DNA of 6,027 nucleotides, taken from positions 1 through 6,027 of the forward strand of contig NZCO01000043.1 of the NCBI GenBank assembly GCA_002686445.1, written 5' to 3'. Position 1 is the first letter of the stretch. Every line of letters starts with the position of its first letter. Below the pieces are notes generated by a model. It did no database searches. It was not told the DNA's origin and saw only the letters and a list, made by a program, of their open reading frames with translations. Positions 1 to 5,900 of this stretch are shown here, one piece after another. Both the position numbers and the translations under genes were made by a program. The stretch is from a bacterium (GTDB taxonomy: Bacteria; Patescibacteriota; Andersenbacteria; UBA10190).

Positions 1-2369
1 ATGGTGATAGCAGTAGTACCAGCTACGGTGCCAAAGGTGGCTTGTCCGTCTTCATCTAGCTGGAACAAGGTAGCTGCAGCATCGTCTTGTACTAACAGAG
101 CATTACCTGTGTTCTGGGACTGATCAATGACGATGTTAATGCCATGACCAGTAGTACTACTAGCATCTGCAGCATCTAAGGTGATCTGCAGAGCGTCACC
201 ACTGGTGTCACCACCAGTAGCTGGTAAGAAGGTGAGCTGCAATAAATCGTCGGACTGACTTGCTGTCGCAGTAGTTTCTGTAATGACCACGCTACCGTCG
301 GCGGGCAGGGTTTCGATGGTGCTGCCATTGTCGTACGAGGCCTGTAGTGTGGGCGCGGATCCACCGCCATCATCATCCGAACACGACACCACGCCTGAAG
401 CATTCGCCGTTAACGCTCCACTATTTGTATTCCCCGTACAATCTAGGTCAGAGAAGGTGATTGTCCCAGCAGCTGTCAGACCACCATCCAGGTAACCGAT
501 ACCGTCTACTTCCAACAAGTCCTCTATATACAAATCATCATCAGTGGCTAGGGAATGAGAGGTGGTACCCGAATCAGAAATTGCGTTATAAGCGACTCCA
601 GTTAAACCACCGACAACAAAAGTGTCACCATCGGCCAAGAAGAGGTCGCCGCCAGCCGGATTTAAAGTCAAGTCGCCGTCGGAGGTAATATCATCGCCAT
701 TCACCGCTAGGTCCGCAGCGGTCACGATGTTACCTGACGTATCGACAGTAAATAGATCCCCACTACCTACGACAAAAAGTGCTGATGGCGAGCTGTCTCC
801 AATGCCTACTCGATCCGTACTAGCGTCTACAAAAAACAGAGAAGCATTACTATCACCTTCGATAGTGAAGTCAGAGTCCGCTCCGTCCTCGTTAATGGTG
901 ATGTTGTTACCCGCAGTATTGAGCGCCAAGGCCGCATCAAGGTCCAACGTGTCTTGGAACTGCGCAAAGTCGAGAGAGTCATCAGTAATATTCAGTGTCA
1001 CATTGTCAGGTCCAGATACTGCGGATGTGATTCCTATACCTCCCGTGACCCGCAACGTATTGCCGTCTTGGATGGTTTCAGTACCTGAGTCCCCCTCTAA
1101 CGTGAAGTCGAAGGCAGACCCGGCGCCGCACGACTGCCACTCAAAATCGCCACCCGTGCTCTCGAATGTAAGACACTCTTCGTCCGCAGGACCATCAACC
1201 GCCTTTAAATGTTTTTCCAAGATCGAATCGTCTTCTATACCGGTGCTGCCTACTTCTGCGGCGATCGTCAGCGTATCTGACTCGTCATCGACTGAGATAG
1301 TAATGTTGTCGCCAGCCGACACGGTAAGCTGACTATCCTCCTGCGCTGGATTGATTTCCGAACCATCGACAACTACCTTCTCAAAGACTGGAATTATAAC
1401 CTCGCCGCTTTCGCCATTCACACTATTGACTAGATTGGCCGCGAATATCTCACCTTCACCGAGGTCGACACTCACACCGAGCGCCGAAACTTCACCCTCT
1501 AGCGTTAATACGTTACTGACATTGAGATCACCCGTCTGCACATGGCGATTAAAGAAGGCCGGTACATTGACCTCGAAAAATGAGCTGAAATCACTCGTCG
1601 TAAGAGCCAATACCTCTGGGCTTGCCTCACCACCGCCGACAACTGACCCTACTGAACCCGTCACAGCAGCAGGCAACCCGTCACCCGCGAATTGAATCCC
1701 CAAATTGGGTTGCGTGCCTACCTGTCGCCCAACAAACAGTAGTATAGCCGCCATCAAAGTTGCCCCCAATAACACAGGAAGAGCGCGGGGGCGCTCTTTC
1801 AGGTCTGCTTTAGGTGCTTCTTTCACACGTTCTCTCGGTCGGGGAGGTTCCTTGAAAATAAGTGGCCCAGGATCGGGCGCAGTGTTCTGCTCAATCGTAT
1901 TTACTTGCTTTGTTACGCTACTATCAGCCTTTACACCTGGGGTGACAATTTTGGCCCGCTTGGCGGGAACTTGTACCCGTGGCCGGTGAACTGTCGATAC
2001 TTGCTGAGTCTCTAGCGCCTTTTTCTTTTGTTTTAAGCCCGCAACGGCGTCTAATTGCTCGACACTATATAGGCGACTCCCCCCATTGGTACGGTTTGGC
2101 ATGATAAATCCCTGTTTCTCATAGCGACGCAGAGTACTCACCGATACACCTAGGTGATCTGCTGCCTTTGATATGGAAAGATTCGTTTTTTCGGCAGCAA
2201 TGTCATGTAAGTCAGAGGTATTAAAAAGCCGATGGCCACCATCGGAGCGAGTTGAGGTAATTCTACCCTCTTTCTCCCAGCGACGAACCGTATCAACCGA
2301 TACGCCAAGCAACTCTGCTGCCTTGCCTATCGCGACTAGCTCGCCGTTATTTGAAGGATTTTGTGTCAT
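1..2369 (-). CDS. Tandem MerR-type HTH, single-TM, fibre-like surface protein (3' end off window)
   Basis: The frame is open from ATG at 2369 to the left edge (789 codons, no stop), so the C-terminus lies outside. Residues 14-54 and 66-106 are two MerR/excisionase-type winged-HTH domains (KAAELLGVSVDTVRRWEKEG; KAADHLGVSVSTLRRYEKQG, each followed by a GGxRL wing). A basic/proline linker (about 111-195) leads into one hydrophobic helix at 196-214 (ALPVLLGATLMAAILLFVG). The flanking basic residues put the N-terminus in the cytoplasm and the rest outside. The exterior part is Gly/Asp/Thr/Ser-rich beta fibre, with VGIGDSSPSALFVV at 521-534 and Cys pairs C399/C414 and C644/C663. The start is supported because HTH1 begins only 13 residues in and no other Met occurs before residue 90. 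No Shine-Dalgarno sequence is evident. The architecture suggests a membrane-tethered DNA-binding protein or an adhesin with an HTH head; its function is not known to me. Confidence 0.9.
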   Translation of the reverse strand, partial: MTQNPSNNGELVAIGKAAELLGVSVDTVRRWEKEGRITSTRSDGGHRLFNTSDLHDIAAEKTNLSISKAADHLGVSVSTLRRYEKQGFIMPNRTNGGSRLYSVEQLDAVAGLKQKKKALETQQVSTVHRPRVQVPAKRAKIVTPGVKADSSVTKQVNTIEQNTAPDPGPLIFKEPPRPRERVKEAPKADLKERPRALPVLLGATLMAAILLFVGRQVGTQPNLGIQFAGDGLPAAVTGSVGSVVGGGEASPEVLALTTSDFSSFFEVNVPAFFNRHVQTGDLNVSNVLTLEGEVSALGVSVDLGEGEIFAANLVNSVNGESGEVIIPVFEKVVVDGSEINPAQEDSQLTVSAGDNITISVDDESDTLTIAAEVGSTGIEDDSILEKHLKAVDGPADEECLTFESTGGDFEWQSCGAGSAFDFTLEGDSGTETIQDGNTLRVTGGIGITSAVSGPDNVTLNITDDSLDFAQFQDTLDLDAALALNTAGNNITINEDGADSDFTIEGDSNASLFFVDASTDRVGIGDSSPSALFVVGSGDLFTVDTSGNIVTAADLAVNGDDITSDGDLTLNPAGGDLFLADGDTFVVGGLTGVAYNAISDSGTTSHSLATDDDLYIEDLLEVDGIGYLDGGLTAAGTITFSDLDCTGNTNSGALTANASGVVSCSDDDGGGSAPTLQASYDNGSTIETLPADGSVVITETTATASQSDDLLQLTFLPATGGDTSGDALQITLDAADASSTTGHGINIVIDQSQNTGNALLVQDDAAATLFQLDEDGQATFGTVAGTTAIT
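768..815 (-). repeat. GIG-type fibre motif in the HTH-TM protein
   Basis: Residues 519-534 (DRVGIGDSSPSALFVV) match the GIGTTxP...LLxV phrase repeated in the upstream gene. Such phrases mark beta-structured, probably trimeric, fibre segments in tail-fibre-like proteins. It shows that both genes draw on the same repeat vocabulary. Confidence 0.6.
1728..1784 (-). other. Single transmembrane segment of the HTH-fibre protein
   Basis: Residues 196-214 are an uninterrupted hydrophobic stretch (ALPVLLGATLMAAILLFVG). It is preceded by an Arg/Lys-rich tract (RPRERVKEAPKADLKERPR, 177-195) and followed by RQVGTQ. The positive-inside rule predicts a single-pass protein with the HTH pair in the cytoplasm and the fibre outside. 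No signal peptide precedes it, so it would act as the export signal and anchor. Confidence 0.85.
2052..2330 (-). repeat. Tandem duplication of a MerR-type HTH domain
   Basis: Two 41-residue units (residues 14-54 and 66-106 of the left gene, offset 52) align without gaps. By my count 22 of 41 positions are identical, including KAA, LGVSV, RR, EK, GG and RL. The second unit keeps the RRYEKQG pattern typical of MerR recognition helices and the first has RRWEKEG. At this divergence the duplication is old, or maintained for binding two half-sites within one chain. MerR proteins normally carry one such head and dimerise through a coiled coil, which I do not see here. Confidence 0.88.
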
Positions 2370-2433
2370 GGTGTTTATCGATGCGACCTATGCATGATCT
2401 TCTTAGGGTGGGGCACTTCCTACCCCTGCATAC

Positions 2434-2462
2434 ATTATACCATGAATATGGAACCACTTGAA
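2434..2462 (-). promoter_or_regulatory. Extended -10 promoter for the HTH-TM-fibre gene
   Basis: On the minus strand TATAAT lies at 2439-2434 and is preceded by TGG, giving the extended -10 form TGnTATAAT. A weak -35 match (TTCAAG, 2462-2457) sits 17 bp upstream. A consensus TTGACA (2469-2464) is also present but 24 bp away, too far for a normal sigma-70 spacing. The predicted start near 2427 leaves a leader of about 58 nt before the ATG at 2369. The leader opens with a possible small hairpin (CCCC 2423-2426 against GGGG 2410-2413). The left gene therefore probably has its own promoter instead of relying on read-through. Confidence 0.55.
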
Positions 2463-2469
2463 CTGTCAA
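2440..2469 (-). promoter_or_regulatory. Two small dyads overlapping the promoter spacer and -35 region (possible operator)
   Basis: CCAT-GAAT-ATGG (2440-2451) touches the -10 hexamer inside the spacer. TTGA-ACTG-TCAA (2458-2469) covers the -35 region. Both have 4-base arms and 4-base centres, 18 bp apart centre to centre. MerR-family proteins classically bind dyads in the promoter spacer, so autoregulation by the tandem HTH head is conceivable. Four-base arms are common by chance, so this is weak. Confidence 0.25.
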
Positions 2470-2560
2470 TAATTCGTGGTGAAAGGCAATGTGCAGTATT
2501 GCCCCTAGTGCCCCTGCCGACTCATCTAGTGCACATTAAATGTGTGCGAAATCAGGCCAA

Positions 2561-2588
2561 CTTGGATAACTTATGCACTTCATCCACA
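2561..2588. other. Cluster of three DnaA-box-like 9-mers
   Basis: Three near-matches to TTATNCACA lie back to back: TTATCCAAG on the minus strand (2569-2561, 7 of 9), TTATGCACT on the plus strand (2571-2579, 8 of 9) and TCATCCACA on the plus strand (2580-2588, 8 of 9). None is perfect. There is no dnaA or dnaN in view and no long AT-rich unwinding element beside it, so this may be coincidence. Confidence 0.2.
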
Positions 2589-2614
2589 GGGTATTCCACT
2601 TTGTGCCCTTTTTT
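2588..2614 (+). terminator. Weak terminator-like hairpin with T-run, plus strand
   Basis: AGGGT (2588-2592) can pair with GCCCT (2605-2609), with some wobble extension, and is followed by a T-run to 2614. It has the form of a rho-independent terminator reading rightward. No plus-strand gene is visible to its left, so it may instead block antisense transcription or be fortuitous. Confidence 0.22.
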
Positions 2615-2683
2615 CTGGCCTCAGGAGCAGTTGATTTGTGTGTCTTTATCACGCATTTGAATGCAGGTAGTTGTTCATGAAAA

Positions 2684-2720
2684 TCGCCAGGTGCCGACCT
2701 GCCCGATGAGCGCTGGGCGA
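2684..2720 (-). terminator. Branched hairpin followed by TTTT, possible terminator of the upstream gene
   Basis: On the minus strand, TCGCC (2720-2716) can pair with GGCGA (2688-2684), enclosing a hairpin CAGGT-CGGC-ACCTG (2701-2688). A competing GCCC/GGGC pairing uses 2718-2715 and 2704-2701. TTTT follows at 2683-2680. It is about 240 nt downstream of the upstream gene's stop and upstream of the next promoter, a sensible place for a terminator. The U-run is short and separated from the inner hairpin, so confidence is low. Confidence 0.3.
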
Positions 2721-2959
2721 CTAATTTACTCAATGTGAAACCTTGCGCAGATGAATTTTGATCGATGCTCCCGCACAGAGGTTCACCCTGAATGAGTGCA
2801 CGGTATTTACCGTCCAGGAACCTGCACCACACGTTGACATGCGCGTGACTATGATCTAATCAATGAAAGCATATCGCGAAAAAGCTTAGCATTTCCTACT
2901 CAAATCATATAATTTATCCCTTTTGGCCGCCTCTTGCCTATACTTCTGCCGCCTGGTGG

Positions 2960-5900
2960 TTAGTTGGCAGTGACATACGTGCCGCTTACCCAGCCTAACT
3001 GGCCATCGGGTAATTGAATGTGATACCACCCAGATAGCTCCTGATCATAGGCCAGAGAGGTCCCCGCGCCAATTGTCGTTACTTCCGTACCAGCCGTGGA
3101 TGCAGTCGTTCGGACCCGTAGCCATCCTGTTTCCGTTTCCCCTATCACGAGGGTTCCTATGCCCTCGAACTCAGACGGTACGGGAGAAGCAGAAGCTTGA
3201 GGGGTAGTAGAGGGCGTGGGGGTTGGCGTACTAGTGGCTTCTTGGCCACTTGGCTGGTCATTGGGTATATCTTGCCCACCTTCTGTATGTATTTCATCTA
3301 TAGGGAGAACACTAATGATAGTCCCATTATCATCTATGATCGGCTCAGATGACTCGTCCTGCTCCTCATCAACCCCAGAACTGGCTGCCTCGCCCAGATT
3401 TCCTGCATTTGCGGCTGGTTCGGACTCCGGCGTGGGTGTCGGATCGGTTGATTTTTCAGGCTCTGCAGCAGTAGCAGGCTCTGGGGACTCAGATATTGCC
3501 GCTAATTCATCATCGAGGCTCTTAGCAACACTCAAAGTGAGCCAAGTGAACGACGTATCCACTGTGGCAGGCGAAGCTAGCGTAATCGTAAAGTGATCTT
3601 GCTCCATTGCCGACACCCAGAACTGACCAGTTGGGGTTAATGGAGTTGCTTGAACCAACGGTGTTTGGATAAACGGCGCGCTATAGGTAACAGTAACTTC
3701 AGTCTCCCCCTTCGCCACTGTGGCTACCCCAGCCTGTTGTTCACTAAGCGTTAGTTCGCCCTCGATGCTTACGCTGCCGAAGAAAACGCTATCACCATGC
3801 ACATTCAAGGCAGTGGCAATATGCACGGTATCTACCACCAGGTTCGCGTAGAGTGTTACGTCAGAGTGGACCGCTAGCTCGCCCGTGACCGTCAGCACAT
3901 TATCGACGTTCAAAGCGCCATTGAAGGTTAGGTGCTGGTTGAATATGGCGTTCGTCAGTCCAGAATAGTTTACGCGGCCAGTTGGTTCGTCATTAGGCTC
4001 ATCTGTGGCACCAGTATCGGTATCCTCATCGCTCTGGCTAGTGTCATCATCTGTTGCGTCAGATTCTTCATCAACGGGCTCACTGTCGGCTATCAGTGGA
4101 TCGTCAGCTAGAACACCATCGACGCGATCATTGATAGCCTGAATTCGCTGGTTTACGACAGCCAGCGTACTGGCCTGTGCGAGCGATTGATGACCGATGT
4201 AGGCCAGTATGGTGCCCCTGCCTTGGTAATCCTCCATTGCCACACCGACAATGGGATCCCCAAGATCTGCCTTCATACCAACGCCAGAATCCGAAGAAAC
4301 AGTGATGGCATCGCCCTGTAGGATAGGTCCATTTTCTTCGCTAACTCGAGTAGGAATCTGCCCCAGCAGGCCAACAGCGGCGTAACTAGGATCATGTGCG
4401 CGATCGAACTCCGCTCCGCCACCGTTGGCAATTAGGCCCGGCTGCGTGGAAACAACACCGATCATAGGTCCACCACCGGCGGCAGAAGCTACTACCATAC
4501 GCGGCTGATTTAGGCTGAGCGAAATGAGTGTGCCGGGGGCCAAATTCGGCTGCGCTACTTCGTAGTATTCAGCCAGGTCCGCGCCGGCACCTGTGAACGT
4601 TCCATCAGCGAAGGCATTGCCGTCTGCTGTAACGCGGAAGACTGGGTCATCCTCCCCAGCAACGTCAGAGGTTAGTAATAGGAGCGATTTTGCTTCGTCA
4701 GTTGTGTCTACGCCAATCCCCAACGTATCTTGGAGCTGCGTTTCGCCAACTACTGACAACGTACCGGTCACAGCTAGATTTGAGTCGACTGTAAGGCCGT
4801 CGGCGTCTTCCGAGATTGATGCTGGTTGCACATCACCAGTAGTGACAAATACTTGAATGGAGCCAATGGTCGCTCCCGAGTAGGCCTCGAGTGCGTACCC
4901 AATAGTTTGGTCACCACCGCGCGCTTTCATGGCATGGCCAGGGAGCGCCTGAGAAACTGTAAGCTCATCCCCAATTTCAATCGTCCCGTTTTCTGCAGTT
5001 ACAGCCACCGGAACGCGTCCCGACAGCGCCACCGCAACTTGCCGCTCGTCCTCAAACTGGTCACCATTAAACCCACCTAGCAACACGCCCGGCTGCGTGG
5101 AGATAACACCTAGTAGACGCTTAGCTCCATACTCAGCGCGCTTAACAAAGACGCCATTTTGTTCGTCGAGGGCGACTACGGTGGTGGAAGAAATAGACGT
5201 ATCCTTGGTTGGATACTGCTCAGCCACGTCATAGGTAGTCATAGTCGTTGATGACGAATAAACCACACCCTCAGTGTCATTGTCCGTATTACAGTTAGCA
5301 TCCGAGCCTACGCACAGCCCACCACCAGTGATCTGGAGCCGTGCCTCGGACGCCGTCGTGCCAATACCTACGTCACCAGATACGGCCTCGATATAGATTC
5401 GGTCTGCGTTATTGGTGCGAATATAGAGCGGGTCTGTAGTGTTGCTGCCAATCTCAGTTCGACCGCTGGCGGCATACATATGCATTTCTACATTACTTGT
5501 GGAATCGCGAACCACCACGGCAGTGGCACCCAGTTGAGTGAAATACGCACCATTTGTCGACTCAAACGGCGTATCGGCCCCGGCGCCAACATGCAGGAGC
5601 TTCAGTGGAACGGTAGTGTTAATGCCCACATTAGCTCCAGGGGTCAGGACAATATCTCCTGCCCCAGAATTATTTATTTCAAAATCGCCAGTGCCATCTG
5701 AATTATACTCAGCAAACGCTCTCTCTGTCGCGCCAGTATAAAAACTCAACCTTGGTGCTGTCCCTGACTGAACCGTTCCATCATTATTTATGATTAACCT
5801 TGTAGGACTTCCTGCCTGATCTTTTCTTACTTCTAACAATTCTTGAGGATTCGTCGTCCCAATTCCAACATTACCAGTTCTGAAATTAAATTCACTACCT

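Larger units (their letters stand above)
2370..2959. other. 590-bp intergenic region, no convincing gene
   Basis: This gap lies between the stop of the right gene and the start of the left gene, both on the minus strand. It holds the promoter, dyads, DnaA-box-like cluster and hairpins listed separately. Its longest open frame is 98 codons on the minus strand (2832 to 2536, GTG start). That frame lacks a ribosome binding site and a recognisable domain, and I do not believe it is coding. I found no tRNA or rRNA. CTAGTGC occurs twice, 21 bp apart (2505-2511 and 2526-2532), and GCCGCCT twice just after the upstream gene's stop (2926-2932 and 2948-2954). Confidence 0.7.

Noticed and set aside
622..1332. 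236-codon open frame on the plus strand, Ser-rich
   Set aside because: It lies wholly antisense to the HTH-TM-fibre gene, has low-complexity Ser/Pro composition and no recognisable domain. It is a shadow of the real frame.
2531..2547. Imperfect palindrome GCACATTAAATGTGTGC as a possible operator
   Set aside because: Only about five good base pairs around a 3-base centre, roughly 90 bp upstream of the promoter with no adjoining element. Likely chance.
2361..2660. 99-codon plus-strand frame in the intergenic gap
   Set aside because: It overlaps the start of the left gene and its promoter on the opposite strand, is rich in Cys/His/Leu without pattern, and has no supporting start signal.
2684..2725. 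Resemblance to a hammerhead ribozyme core (CGATGAG ... CGAC)
   Set aside because: The essential CUGAUGA and GAAA elements are not both present and the required three-stem arrangement cannot be drawn.
2536..2832. 98-codon minus-strand frame in the intergenic gap (GTG start)
   Set aside because: No ribosome binding site, no recognisable domain, composition unlike the neighbours, and it overlaps the hairpins and the DnaA-like cluster.
2834..2913. Plus-strand TTGACA (2834-2839) and TATAAT (2908-2913)
   Set aside because: They are about 68 bp apart, far from promoter spacing, and no plus-strand gene follows.
3216..3596. 126-codon plus-strand frame
   Set aside because: Antisense to the Pro/Thr/Ser/Glu stalk; its Val/Gly/Ser bias simply mirrors the low-complexity coding strand.
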